Assembly (NCBI GenBank): GCA_018222865.1
Contig: JAAEZM010000001.1
Coordinates: forward strand, 125,457 to 189,456
Source of the DNA: Alphaproteobacteria bacterium
GTDB taxonomy: Bacteria > Pseudomonadota > Alphaproteobacteria > Caulobacterales > Maricaulaceae
Direction: 5' to 3'
Length of the DNA stretch: 64,000 nucleotides
Part shown: positions 27,473-36,357 of the stretch, one piece after another
Layout: every line of letters begins with the position of its first letter
Numbering within the stretch: position 1 is the stretch's first letter
Program-made: the position numbers and the translations under genes
The notes under the pieces: model-generated
Seen by the model: the letters and a program-made list of their open reading frames with translations, nothing else
What the model was told of the DNA's origin: nothing
The model's database searches: none

Positions 27473-28792
27473 TCATCTTTCCACGATCAGATCCGCATCA
27501 AACCATGCCGGAGCCGGTCCGGCAAAAGTCCGATGCATGAAACGTTGCACCAGAAGAGGTTCGCACTCTAGCCGCTCATGTCTTACCAATCCGGCAAGAG
27601 CCAAGATATTCCCGTCGCGGCGAAAAGCCATGAGACACTGCCGCGCACGACCCGGGACTCTCTGCAGCACGGTCCCATCTAGTCCGGAATAATCCTGCCC
27701 TAAAGGTTCAGCCTTGACGTCTGAGGGCAGATCAACCTTGAAACGCCCATCAAGAACATCCCCATCCTGACGAACGCCTTCGACCTTTCGGTCCACCCGG
27801 CCAAGCATGTCGCCAGGATCACGCAGGACCCAGCCAGATCCGCGCCAGTGCTCAATCATCACCCCTTGCGCCGTTGCCCTTTCCCCGTCGAGCAGTGCGG
27901 CATCAAGGTGATCAATACCGCGTGTTGAAGTCTGCGCTCGCCCGGACACGGCCGCGACGACCGCTTCAAGACAGCGCTGCCTTTGCCGCCCAGTGGCCGT
28001 CTTGTACGCATCGACCTGCAAGCGCGCACCGCCCCAGCCTGTAAACTTTACGGCCCGCATTGCAAGGCGTGCGGCGCTGAGCGCCTCGGCCCGGTCCACC
28101 TTCGCCAGTTGCGACGCCCAGTCAGCGAGACGACGCGGATCAAATCCCGCCTCGGACAGGCCCGTTAAAGCCTGGCGCGTGCGCACGCGTGTATACCGCC
28201 TGTCGAGATTGGACGGATCTTCGATCCAGCTCGTGTCCTGATGATCGAGGTAGGAGCGCAGTTCAGCGCGGCTGGCCTGCAAGAGCGGCCGGACCAAGGT
28301 GAGACCACGGCCTTTCGGCCAAACGGGAGATGGGGCGGTCTCGCGCATGCCCACGCAGCCCCGCCATCCACTGCCCGCCGCGAGGCGCATCCAGACCGTT
28401 TCGGACTGGTCATCCCGCGTATGGGCCAGAAGGAGATAATCGATATCACGTGCAGCGGCCTGCTGGGCCAAAAGACTGTGCCGGGCCTCTCGCGCTGCGG
28501 CTTGCAATCCGGTTGCCGGCTTGGCGCCCTCCCAGCGCAAGATGTGCGCTGCGACACCAATATGCTCGGCCGCGCGCTGAGCCTGCTCCGCCTCCTCGGC
28601 ACTTTCAGCCCTCAAGGCATGATCGACGATGAAGGCGATCAGGGTGCGCCCGGCCTGGCGCGCCCAGTCCTGCGCAATGAGCAAGAGCGCATGACTATCA
28701 CCGCCACCGGAATAGCCGATCCCGACAACCGGCGCATTGCCGGTCAGGCGATCAAGCTCTGCATGGACATGCTGTGTCAGGGAAGCGCTCAC
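27473..28792 (-). CDS. tilS: tRNA(Ile)-lysidine synthase
   Basis: 439 residues. The PP-loop SGGGDS at 28-33 binds ATP. The family features FIVDHALRAESAEEA, AHTRDDQSETVWMRLAAGSG and the C-terminal TilS substrate domain are present. It modifies C34 of tRNA-Ile(CAU) with lysine so that it reads AUA. It lies between cpoB (seven bases away) and ftsH, matching the conserved tol-pal-cpoB-tilS-ftsH arrangement. Confidence 0.94.
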   Translation of the reverse strand: MSASLTQHVHAELDRLTGNAPVVGIGYSGGGDSHALLLIAQDWARQAGRTLIAFIVDHALRAESAEEAEQAQRAAEHIGVAAHILRWEGAKPATGLQAAAREARHSLLAQQAAARDIDYLLLAHTRDDQSETVWMRLAAGSGWRGCVGMRETAPSPVWPKGRGLTLVRPLLQASRAELRSYLDHQDTSWIEDPSNLDRRYTRVRTRQALTGLSEAGFDPRRLADWASQLAKVDRAEALSAARLAMRAVKFTGWGGARLQVDAYKTATGRQRQRCLEAVVAAVSGRAQTSTRGIDHLDAALLDGERATAQGVMIEHWRGSGWVLRDPGDMLGRVDRKVEGVRQDGDVLDGRFKVDLPSDVKAEPLGQDYSGLDGTVLQRVPGRARQCLMAFRRDGNILALAGLVRHERLECEPLLVQRFMHRTFAGPAPAWFDADLIVER

Positions 28793-28798
28793 GCGCGC

Positions 28799-29641
28799 CT
28801 AGCAATTCGCTCGCACAGATTCGCGCGCTGCTCGGTCCCGCGAATCCGGACCCGCGTTCGGGAATTGGCGGGAGAAACGCCCCAGCGTGTCACAGGCCTC
28901 ATCCACTCGTCCGAGCCCGCGAAGCGATGCCGCCAGACGTACGAGCGCGTCCGGTGCGCGCGGCCCATTGGGCTGGGTGCGTAAGGAGGCGATGTAATTG
29001 TCGGCAGCGGAGCCGAAATTATCGCGGACATAGAATGTCTCGCCGAGCCAATAATAGGCCTCACCGGCGCTGCCATGATCGGCGTGATCGGCAACAAATT
29101 GCTCGAAACCAAGCTGAGCCCCGTCGAAATCGCCATCAAGCAGACGCGATTGCGCGGACTGGAACAGGACCATTGGGTCCGCGACTGGCATGGCCTCAAC
29201 AGGCCCACCCAGTGTCCCGGTCGCAGCTGCTCGGGCATCGGCAAAGCGCGGATCAGCCGTCGGAATGTCCTCCAATGGCTCGCCATCCTGCGGCATCGCC
29301 TCAAGGCCTTCGCTCATGAAAGCCGCGGCCGCATCATCGATTGCCGGAACCGGCGGATTGACCTGGCTGTCGAGCGCCTCGAGCTGTTGGCGCAGCTGCC
29401 GGTTTTCAAATTCCAATTGCTCAACCTGTCCCGTCATCTCACGGATCTGGTAGTCGAGAGCGTCCAGCCGCTCCATAAGCGTTTCCACCACCGGATCACC
29501 CGCGAGGAATTGCGCTTCAAGCTCGCCAATGCGCACTTCGGTCGCATCAATACGCTCCGCGAGTTCGCGACGAGATTGGGCTTGGGCCGACGTGGCCGCG
29601 ATCGCGGTGACGACGACAGAAAGACACAGAAAACGGATCAT
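28799..29641 (-). CDS. cpoB: Tol-Pal system protein CpoB (YbgF)
   Basis: 280 residues from ATG 29641, with AGGTG seven bases upstream (a GTG at 29650 is in frame). Signal peptide MIRFLCLSVVVTAIAATSAQA, then a coiled-coil trimerisation region (RELAERIDATEVRIGELEAQ through EFENRQLRQQLEALDS), a Pro/Asp linker and C-terminal TPR repeats (AYYWLGETFYVRDNFGSAADNYIASL). It works in the periplasm, linking Tol-Pal to septal peptidoglycan synthesis. Follows pal. Confidence 0.92.
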   Translation of the reverse strand: MIRFLCLSVVVTAIAATSAQAQSRRELAERIDATEVRIGELEAQFLAGDPVVETLMERLDALDYQIREMTGQVEQLEFENRQLRQQLEALDSQVNPPVPAIDDAAAAFMSEGLEAMPQDGEPLEDIPTADPRFADARAAATGTLGGPVEAMPVADPMVLFQSAQSRLLDGDFDGAQLGFEQFVADHADHGSAGEAYYWLGETFYVRDNFGSAADNYIASLRTQPNGPRAPDALVRLAASLRGLGRVDEACDTLGRFSRQFPNAGPDSRDRAARESVRANC

Positions 29642-29715
29642 GCTGTGCACCTAACGCAAGACAAGGGCAAAATTATGGGCATGGCGCCCGGGCCGACAAC
29701 AGGCCTTTGAACAAA

Positions 29716-29748
29716 AAGCGCCCGCGACAATGACAGCCGCGGGCGCTT
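29716..29748 (-). terminator. Terminator between pal and cpoB
   Basis: An 11-bp perfect stem (AAGCGCCCGCG at 29716-29726 and its complement at 29738-29748) with an 11-base loop and a T-run (TTTTTG) on the minus strand. It lies within the Tol-Pal series, so pal can be made in excess of cpoB, as expected for an abundant lipoprotein. Confidence 0.8.
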
Positions 29749-29775
29749 CTTTATTACGTCAAAACCAACCGTAAC

Positions 29776-30288
29776 TTAGTTGGTGTAACCGCCGGTCAGA
29801 ACGGTGGTCGCATTGCGGTTCACCGCCCAGCAACCCTCGTTGGACTCGCGGCACGTCGGACGCTCCTTACCGTAGGAGGTCGTCGTGATGCGTGCCGGAT
29901 CAACACCCTGGCCGATCAGGTAATCACGAGCGGCGTTCGCGCGGCGTGCGCCGAGCGCCAGGTTATATTCGCGCGTGCCGCGCTCGTCACAATGACCTTC
30001 AATGGTGATGCGCGCATCGCCATAGGTCATCAGCCAAGCAGCCTGGTCACGCAGGACAGCGCGTGCTTCTGCGGTCAGATCATGGCGATCATAGCCAAAG
30101 AAGACACGATCTCCAGCGGTGGCCACGAAATGCTCAACAGACCCGGCAACCGGACCAGCAGGCGTGTAATCCTGGACAACCGGTTCTTGAGCCGGAGCCG
30201 GGATCGGCTCTTCAACAGCTTCCGGTGTGGACGCACAAGCAGTCGCAAACGCGGCCAGCGCGGCAATACCAAACAGTTTGATCTTCAT
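29776..30288 (-). CDS. pal: Peptidoglycan-associated lipoprotein Pal
   Basis: 170 residues from the ATG at 30288 (GAGGGTG ribosome site). The lipoprotein signal MKIKLFGIAALAAFATAC ends in a lipobox with the modified Cys at 18. The OmpA-type peptidoglycan-binding domain follows, with VFFGYDRHDLTAEARAVL and ITIEGHCDERGTREYNLALGARRA. It anchors the outer membrane to the cell wall and is pulled by TolB/TolA during division. The longer upstream frame is not used. It has a 146-base leader after tolB and its own terminator. Confidence 0.97.
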   Translation of the reverse strand: MKIKLFGIAALAAFATACASTPEAVEEPIPAPAQEPVVQDYTPAGPVAGSVEHFVATAGDRVFFGYDRHDLTAEARAVLRDQAAWLMTYGDARITIEGHCDERGTREYNLALGARRANAARDYLIGQGVDPARITTTSYGKERPTCRESNEGCWAVNRNATTVLTGGYTN

Positions 30289-30434
30289 GATGTGTACACC
30301 CTCATCCAGCCAAGTCGTCTTTATGGCGCTTGGCTTACTCCTATTAACGCCTCCTCCCAAACGAATAGAAGGCGCATGAACCGTCGGCCCCCCCACTGGT
30401 GCCGCACTTCCCCAGCACCCTACGCAGAAAATGG

Positions 30435-31796
30435 CTAGTCGATCAAGGGCGACCACGCCGGATCAGACGCCATTCCACCTGTCGCAAGCCTTCTGAGGTT
30501 AAAGCCTGCCAAATCGATACTCCAAATTTCGTAACGAGTGCCATTGGCACGCGGCTCACCACGCGTGAAGAGCAGGACACGGCCATTCGGCGACCAGGCT
30601 GGCGTGTCGACGTAATAGCCCTCAAACAAAATACGTTCGATGCCGGAACCATCCGAGCGGACAACCCCGAGCGAGAACATGCCGCCGGACTGCTTGGTAA
30701 AGGCAATCAGATCACCGCGCGGCGACCAGACCGGGGTCGTATAACGCCCTTCTCCGAAGGTGATCCGACGCGAATCCGTACCATCCGCATTCATAATATA
30801 GAGCTGCGATCCACCCCCGCGCGATGACGAAAAGACGATCTGCTCACCATCCGGGGAGAAAGACGGTTCAACATCATCTGCTGGATGTTGCGTCAGGCGC
30901 GAAAGCGCACGGGTCCGCAAGTCATAGAGGTGGATATCGTGGCCAGAGCGGGTTTCCACGGAAACCGCCAATCGCGTTCCATCCGGGGAGAAACGCGCAG
31001 ACAGGCTTTGCCCGTCCGGATCAATACCAGAGACTGTGCCGCGGCCACCTGACGCAAAGAGCGCCTCCTGACGACCGGTCTCCAGATCGTAGAGATAGGT
31101 CGTTGCCTGACCATCCAGGAAGGAGACATAGGTGATTTCTTGCGCGCTCGGTGAATAGTTCGGCAATAGCGCCATATAAGAACGGTCAGTGAGGAAGGAG
31201 GGGTTTGCGCCGTCCTGGTCCATGATTGCGAGCTGGTGAATGGGCTCGCCCTCAACTCCGCGACCCTCGGCCACATAAACGATGCGGGTGTCGAAATAGC
31301 CCGCTTCACCGGTCAGCCGCTGATAGACCGCATCAGCCACCTTGTGGGCCACACGGCGCCAGTTTTCCGGAGCCGTCACATACTGCACGCCGAGGAGCTG
31401 GTCCTCCAGACGGGTATCCCAAAGCCGAAAGGCGACAAGAAGACGGCCATCTGCCTGTTCAGTCACCCGGCCGACAAGCAGGGCGGAGGCATTAATCACC
31501 CGCCAATCCGCAAAACGCGGCCGCAAATCGATATTCTCGATATCCTCGATGAAGGCCGCAGGGTCGACAGGCGCGAACAGGCCCGAGCTCGCCAGATCAT
31601 TTGTAACCACACGCGTGATATCGGCTCCACGGTCAGCCGTATCTTCATTTTGCCCGATGAAATCAGGCAGCGCGATCGGCAATGGATCCAGATTGCCTTG
31701 CGTAATATCCACGCGCAGCGGTTCCTGGGCGGATGCGGTGGCCACCACCATCAAGCTGGCAATGAAAGCTGTAACAAGCTGGAAAATGCGGGTCAT
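30435..31796 (-). CDS. tolB: Tol-Pal system translocation protein TolB
   Basis: 453 residues. Signal peptide MTRIFQLVTAFIASLMVVATASA, then the N-terminal TolA-binding segment (EPLRVDITQGNL) and alpha/beta domain, followed by a six-bladed propeller visible as repeats such as SARFSPDGTRLAVSVE, EPSFSPDGEQIVFSSSRGG and TPAWSPNGRVLLFTRG. A periplasmic partner of Pal and TolA in outer-membrane constriction. It starts 30 bases after the tolA stop on the same transcript. Confidence 0.97.
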   Translation of the reverse strand: MTRIFQLVTAFIASLMVVATASAQEPLRVDITQGNLDPLPIALPDFIGQNEDTADRGADITRVVTNDLASSGLFAPVDPAAFIEDIENIDLRPRFADWRVINASALLVGRVTEQADGRLLVAFRLWDTRLEDQLLGVQYVTAPENWRRVAHKVADAVYQRLTGEAGYFDTRIVYVAEGRGVEGEPIHQLAIMDQDGANPSFLTDRSYMALLPNYSPSAQEITYVSFLDGQATTYLYDLETGRQEALFASGGRGTVSGIDPDGQSLSARFSPDGTRLAVSVETRSGHDIHLYDLRTRALSRLTQHPADDVEPSFSPDGEQIVFSSSRGGGSQLYIMNADGTDSRRITFGEGRYTTPVWSPRGDLIAFTKQSGGMFSLGVVRSDGSGIERILFEGYYVDTPAWSPNGRVLLFTRGEPRANGTRYEIWSIDLAGFNLRRLATGGMASDPAWSPLID

Positions 31797-31826
31797 GAGG
31801 ACAGGCTCCAGTGTCTCATTGAAAGA

Positions 31827-32672
31827 TTAGCCGGCGGCAAGATCGACGTGAAAATTGACCTCTATAAGGCGCCACTGCGAATAGCGCTCCGGCGGAAGAT
31901 TAAACGGTGCACAATCTATAACCGCGGTTTGAGCACGCTCAGCCGCGGTTAGCCAGAACGGATTACCCGAAGCGCGGATCCGGCCCATATTCTGAACACG
32001 CGGCGGACTGGCCAGACTGCCGTCCCGGTCGAGGCGGACTTCGACGATAACGCCGAGCTGTTCCGGATTGGGCATGTCGGCAACGGTTCGCCAGCAACGA
32101 TAGGCCTGTGAGCGAAACAGCGTCACGATATCCGCCGTATTAGTATTGCCGCTGCCGACGGCACTGCGGCGATCCCCGCTCTCGGGTGTACCGTTATCCG
32201 TCCGGGCCTCAGCCACTTCGCGCTCAAGATCGCCCAGCAGGTCGGCAAGGGATGGTTCGGCAGGCTGGCGGGGTTCTGGCTGGACTGTCCGCGGTTCTTC
32301 GCGCACCGGTTCCGGTTCTGGCTCCGGCTCGGGTTCAGGCTCCACCGGCTCCGGTTCCGGCTCAGCTTCAGTGACCGGCTCGGGCTCAAGATCGATCACT
32401 TCCGGCTCGACCTCCACCACTTCGGGTTCGGGCGCTGGCGCGGGCGGCGGATCGGCAATCTCATCCTCGATCGTTGGCTCGTCTTCGACGATCTCCGGCT
32501 CTTCCTCCGGTTCCGGAGCCGCGGCGCGGACACTGGTGGTCTCACCCAGCTCGACAAGCTCGACCGATACGATCGGCGCACTCTCAAGCGTCACCGGCGC
32601 GTGGGGCAAATAGACCAGCCCCGCGGCGATAATACCGGCGTGTATGAGGAGAGAGGCTGCAAGACCGCGCAC
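31827..32672 (-). CDS. tolA: TolA-like envelope protein with a Pro-Glu-rich rod
   Basis: 281 residues from a GTG at 32672 with AGGG seven bases upstream. A single N-terminal TM helix (LAASLLIHAGIIAAGLVYL) is followed by about 110 residues of acidic Pro/Glu repeats (EPEPEP and similar) in place of the Ala/Lys helix of enteric TolA. The C-terminal domain has FRSQAYRCWRTVADMPNPEQLGVIVEVRLDRDGSLASPP, the TonB/TolA-type fold. Position between tolR and tolB identifies it as TolA. It transmits proton-motive force from TolQR across the periplasm. Confidence 0.9.
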   Translation of the reverse strand: MRGLAASLLIHAGIIAAGLVYLPHAPVTLESAPIVSVELVELGETTSVRAAAPEPEEEPEIVEDEPTIEDEIADPPPAPAPEPEVVEVEPEVIDLEPEPVTEAEPEPEPVEPEPEPEPEPEPVREEPRTVQPEPRQPAEPSLADLLGDLEREVAEARTDNGTPESGDRRSAVGSGNTNTADIVTLFRSQAYRCWRTVADMPNPEQLGVIVEVRLDRDGSLASPPRVQNMGRIRASGNPFWLTAAERAQTAVIDCAPFNLPPERYSQWRLIEVNFHVDLAAG

Positions 32673-32681
32673 GTGTCTGCC

Positions 32682-33116
32682 CTAACGTTCAACCGGATCC
32701 GTCACCAGGCCGAGCCTGTTGAAACCGGCATCGGAAATGCGGGCCATCACCGGAGCGATCTGGTTCCAGTCGGCCTCTCCATCCGAGCGTATGAAGATAC
32801 GGCTTTCATATCCCGCATCCGCAATCGCTGTCAGTCGGGGCACAAGCTCGTCAAAGCCAACAACGGTTTCCTGCAAATAGATCGTGCCGTCGGCGGTGAT
32901 GGTAATGGTCAGGGGCTCTTCACCAGCGGGCAGGTTACGCGCCTCCGTCTCCGGCATATCCACTTGTACGCCAACGGTCAGGAAGGGTGCTGTCACCATG
33001 AAGACAATCAGCAAGACGAGCATCACATCCACGAAAGGCGTGACATTAATCTCGGCCTTCGGCTTCCAGCGGGCGCGACCGCGCCCGGAACCACCTGTAT
33101 CGAGAGAACCCGCCAT
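32682..33116 (-). CDS. tolR: Tol-Pal system protein TolR
   Basis: 144 residues of the ExbD/TolR family. The N-terminus is basic and Gly-rich, the TM helix (FVDVMLVLLIVFMVTAPFL, about 28-46) contains the proton-carrying Asp in NVTPFVDVML, and the periplasmic domain follows. It works with TolQ as the proton-driven motor. Five bases after the tolQ stop. Confidence 0.96.
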   Translation of the reverse strand: MAGSLDTGGSGRGRARWKPKAEINVTPFVDVMLVLLIVFMVTAPFLTVGVQVDMPETEARNLPAGEEPLTITITADGTIYLQETVVGFDELVPRLTAIADAGYESRIFIRSDGEADWNQIAPVMARISDAGFNRLGLVTDPVER

Positions 33117-33121
33117 GGCGA

Positions 33122-33787
33122 TTAGCTTTCCCGGTCCGACAGCGCCGACAGCTCATCGACAAAACCGTCGAGGCGCGCACCATATTTCGCCAGATTGGCA
33201 GACAGGGCATTAAAGAAGATCACAGCCGGAATCGCGGCCAGGAGGCCCAGCGCTGTGGCGAACAGGGCTTCGGCAATACCCGGCGCAACAACAGCCAGAT
33301 TCGTGTTCTGCTCCGCAGCGATCGCGCGGAAGGAGTTCATAATCCCCCATACAGTTCCGAAAAGACCGACGAAAGGAGCTGCAGACCCAATGGTCGCCAG
33401 AATACCCAGGCCGTTTTCGCATTGGGTCATCTGACGGCTCGCTTCAGCGCCGGCCGCTTTGGACACGCGGCCACCAGGCGCATTGCCCTTCCATTCACGC
33501 AGGCCCGCTGCAAAGACGCGGCTGAAGGGTTCTTTCGGATTCTTGGCGAACTGGTCTGCAAGCGCATCCAGTGACCGCCCGGACCAGAATTCACGCTCAA
33601 ACGCTTTGCCCTTGGAGTGCAGCCCCCGGAATTGCAGGGATTTATCGACCGCGATGGCCCAGGACCACACCGACATGAAAGCCAAGATCCCCATCACGGC
33701 CTTCACGACCCAGTCAGCCATCAAGAACAGGTCGAGGAAGCTGAAGCCCTCTACTGCCTGACCAATCTCAACCACACTGGTTTCCAT
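33122..33787 (-). CDS. tolQ: Tol-Pal system protein TolQ
   Basis: 221 residues of the ExbB/TolQ/MotA family. Three TM helices: about 16-38 (LFLMADWVVKAVMGILAFMSVW), 130-152 and 165-190 (LGLLAAIPAVIFFNALSANLAKYGARLDGF). The conserved GSAAPFVGLFGTVWGIMNSF is intact. Motor channel of Tol-Pal. First gene of the tolQRAB run. In many alphaproteobacteria ybgC is immediately upstream, but here the NTF2-like gene 34003-34686 lies between them. Confidence 0.97.
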   Translation of the reverse strand: METSVVEIGQAVEGFSFLDLFLMADWVVKAVMGILAFMSVWSWAIAVDKSLQFRGLHSKGKAFEREFWSGRSLDALADQFAKNPKEPFSRVFAAGLREWKGNAPGGRVSKAAGAEASRQMTQCENGLGILATIGSAAPFVGLFGTVWGIMNSFRAIAAEQNTNLAVVAPGIAEALFATALGLLAAIPAVIFFNALSANLAKYGARLDGFVDELSALSDRES

Positions 33788-34002
33788 TTAACTTTCCCTC
33801 GGCTTTCCCCGTCCCGGCGGACCGGATACGCACTGGATGACCCAATATCTGTTTAGACGGCACTTGCGCCCGTAAGACCGCATACAGCACCTGACAGCAC
33901 AATGCGGCAAATTTCAGATGGTGATAACACAGGAGCTGCACCCGGGTGCAGACTCCTATCGCATGAGGGGAAAAAACCACGGCAATACGCGTGTGGACGC
34001 GC

Positions 34003-34686
34003 CTAGCCCCCAACTCCGCGACCGACATCATTGCCCGCCGTGCGGTTCATACGGTGCTCACCGGCAATATCCCAGTGCTCGACAATCTTGCCATTCCGCA
34101 GCCGGAAAAGGTCCGCTGCCGCAATGGATTGCCCGCGATATTGCATGTCTGAAAACACCGCAACAAAGTCGCAGCTCCCAACGACCTCATGGAATTTCAC
34201 ATATTTCGCACCGTCTTCACGGCGGACTTCCTGCGCGGCGAGGTCACGAAATCCAGAGGCGCGACCATGCATGTGCGGATTGTGCGGGATGAAGTTTTCT
34301 TCATCGACGAAATCGAAAAACCGCGAGATATCACCTTCAACCAGGCAACACTGCATAAAGTCGCGGACAATCTTTTTGTTCGTCGCTGCGTCCTCGTTTG
34401 GATCGAGATCGCGAGCGCCGGAGACCATTGTATGATCCGGATTGACGCGAACTGCGACGCGATTGGAGATCTGGTGCAGCATGCTACCGGAGCCATCATC
34501 GCAGATCTGCAGGAGACTCATGGTCACCCAGCGCTCATGGCCGTCCGGATTCTGAGCGATATGCATGAAGAGGCGATTGCCATCCTCGAAACTGCGAACA
34601 ACTTCGAACTGGAAATTTGGCGGATAATACGCTCCACCGAGAGGTCCAAAATCGACCCCTGCGACATTCGTCATGTAACCAGCCAC
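34003..34686 (-). CDS. SnoaL/NTF2-like protein inserted between ybgC and tolQ
   Basis: 227 residues from a GTG at 34686 with a GGGGAGAG ribosome site. The in-frame ATG at 34674 is too far from that site. The C-terminal half is a SnoaL-like NTF2 fold (NKKIVRDFMQCCLVEGDISRFFDFV to LFRLRNGKIVEHWDIAGEH). The N-terminal half (FEVVRSFEDGNRLFMHIAQNPDG to ISNRVAVRVNPDHTM) resembles the second part of the same fold, so the protein may be a fused or partial duplication. Cytoplasmic, function unknown. It is separated by 216 bases from tolQ, so it is not tightly coupled to it. Confidence 0.8.
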   Translation of the reverse strand: MAGYMTNVAGVDFGPLGGAYYPPNFQFEVVRSFEDGNRLFMHIAQNPDGHERWVTMSLLQICDDGSGSMLHQISNRVAVRVNPDHTMVSGARDLDPNEDAATNKKIVRDFMQCCLVEGDISRFFDFVDEENFIPHNPHMHGRASGFRDLAAQEVRREDGAKYVKFHEVVGSCDFVAVFSDMQYRGQSIAAADLFRLRNGKIVEHWDIAGEHRMNRTAGNDVGRGVGG

Positions 34687-34767
34687 GCTTCTCTCCCCGC
34701 CAACGGGCGGTGCCTGCCCCGCAAATGCGCGACAACTAACCCCTAAAGGAAGCGTAGCCGGGCGTGA

Positions 34768-35247
34768 TCAAGCTTGTCCAGAACTTTGATATACATTGAT
34801 ATACTGGTCCCATCGCGCCACCAAATCCTTCGGTGGACGGACCGCGCGACTACCGGGTCCAAGACACACAGCCTCCACCTCAGCCGTTGCAATTACAGCT
34901 CCATCCCGGGTCAGCGTTTGATCGATCATGAGGCGCGCGCCTTTGGACGGGCGATAGATGGTTTCCACGATCAAGGCATCATCAACTTTCGCCGCACTCA
35001 CAAACTCAACATTCATGCGGCGGACAGCGAATGCGAGCGGTCGGTCAAGGGCAGCGAGTTCAGAATGGTGAATTCCCATACAACGCAAACTGTCCGTTCG
35101 CCCGCGCTCGAAGAAATGAAGATAGCGAGCATGATAAACAATGCCGGAAAAGTCGGTGTCTTCGTAATAAACCCGGACCGGCAGTCGATGCACTTTATCA
35201 GAACCAAACACGCCGGATGTCGGCTCAAGCGCCTCAAACTGTTCCAT
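34768..35247 (-). CDS. ybgC: Tol-Pal associated acyl-CoA thioesterase YbgC
   Basis: 159 residues, hot-dog fold. The active-site helix start YYEDTDFSGIVYHARYLHFFERGRTD has the catalytic Asp in the YxDTDxxGxVYH motif, and the family end VCLGPGSRAVRPP is present. It hydrolyses short or long acyl-CoA, and is thought to link phospholipid synthesis with Tol-Pal. GGGAG six bases before the ATG at 35247. Follows ruvB by 29 bases. Confidence 0.95.
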   Translation of the reverse strand: MEQFEALEPTSGVFGSDKVHRLPVRVYYEDTDFSGIVYHARYLHFFERGRTDSLRCMGIHHSELAALDRPLAFAVRRMNVEFVSAAKVDDALIVETIYRPSKGARLMIDQTLTRDGAVIATAEVEAVCLGPGSRAVRPPKDLVARWDQYINVYQSSGQA

Positions 35248-35276
35248 CGAGAACTCCCTCGCATTGCGCCTACGGG

Positions 35277-36320
35277 CTAGCCGAAAAGATCGCTGTCACC
35301 TCTGGGGCCAGCCGCGTCAGGGGCTTTCAGACCGAAATGCTCCCAGGCGCGCGGCGCCGCGACGCGGCCGCGCGGCGTGCGCTGGACAAAGCCCTGCTGG
35401 ATCAAGAAGGGTTCGACCACATCTTCAAGCGCATCGCGCGCTTCTGCCAGGGCAGCAGCCAGGGTTTCAACACCAACCGGCCCGCCGGCAAATGTTTCCA
35501 AAAGTGCTTTCAGATACCGCCGGTCGAGGCTATCTAGGCCAATCTCATCGACCTCCAGACGCTTGAGCGCCCGGTCTGCGACAGCCGCATCGATTTCACT
35601 GGCCCCTTCTGCTTCCGCAAAATCGCGAACGCGCCGAAGCAAGCGGCCCGCCACACGCGGCGTCCCCCGTGCCCGGCGCGCCACTTCGTGTGCGCCCTCC
35701 GGGCTTGCCGCGATACCGAATTTCCTCGCATTGCGCGCGACAATCGAACCGAGCTCTTCAGACGTATAGAATTCAAGCCGGACCGGCACGCCAAAGCGAT
35801 CGCGCAAAGGCGTCGCCAACAAGCCCGCGCGGGTCGTGGCGCCGACCAGGGTAAAAGGCGGCAAATCGATACGCACAGTACGCGCTGCGGGCCCCTCCCC
35901 GATCACCAGATCAAGGCAGAAATCCTCCATCGCCGGGTAGAGGATCTCCTCGACCGCAGGCGAGAGACGGTGAATCTCGTCGATAAAGAGCACGTCGCGG
36001 GGCTCGAGATTTGTCAGGATTGCCGCGAGATCGCCCGCTTTCGCGATCACAGGTCCAGACGTTGCGCGAAACCCGACACCGAGCTCTTTCGCGACGATTT
36101 GAGCAAGCGTTGTCTTTCCCAAGCCCGGCGGCCCGGAGAGCAGAACATGGTCGAGCGCCTCTTCACGACGACGCGCCGCATCAACGAAAACCTGTAGGTT
36201 AGCAATCGCAGATTTCTGCCCGACAAAATCTGAGAAGGCCAAAGGTCGCAGAGCACGATCCCGGCCATCGCCAGCCTGTTCGGCAGTTTCAATTATGCGG
36301 TCGGCATGATCGTTCATCAT
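35277..36320 (-). CDS. ruvB: Holliday junction ATP-dependent helicase RuvB
   Basis: 347 residues. [13 protein letters not shown] start, Walker [13 protein letters not shown], Walker [10 protein letters not shown], the sensor region [18 protein letters not shown] and the winged helix [17 protein letters not shown] are all in order. It drives branch migration with RuvA in recombinational repair. Two tandem ATG codons at 36320 and 36317 are possible starts. It is in the ruvC-ruvA-ruvB group. Confidence 0.98.
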   Translation of the reverse strand: MMNDHADRIIETAEQAGDGRDRALRPLAFSDFVGQKSAIANLQVFVDAARRREEALDHVLLSGPPGLGKTTLAQIVAKELGVGFRATSGPVIAKAGDLAAILTNLEPRDVLFIDEIHRLSPAVEEILYPAMEDFCLDLVIGEGPAARTVRIDLPPFTLVGATTRAGLLATPLRDRFGVPVRLEFYTSEELGSIVARNARKFGIAASPEGAHEVARRARGTPRVAGRLLRRVRDFAEAEGASEIDAAVADRALKRLEVDEIGLDSLDRRYLKALLETFAGGPVGVETLAAALAEARDALEDVVEPFLIQQGFVQRTPRGRVAAPRAWEHFGLKAPDAAGPRGDSDLFG

Positions 36321-36357
36321 TATTCGCTTAGACTGATCCGCTGGGACTGACTATGCC

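Noticed and set aside
32146-32613. Ser/Gly-rich plus-strand frame with GSGSGS runs
   Set aside because: It is the complement of the Pro-Glu codons of tolA and has no independent support.
33768-34031. 87-residue minus-strand frame between the NTF2-like gene and tolQ
   Set aside because: It overlaps the tolQ start in another frame, has no ribosome site, and its composition is not protein-like.
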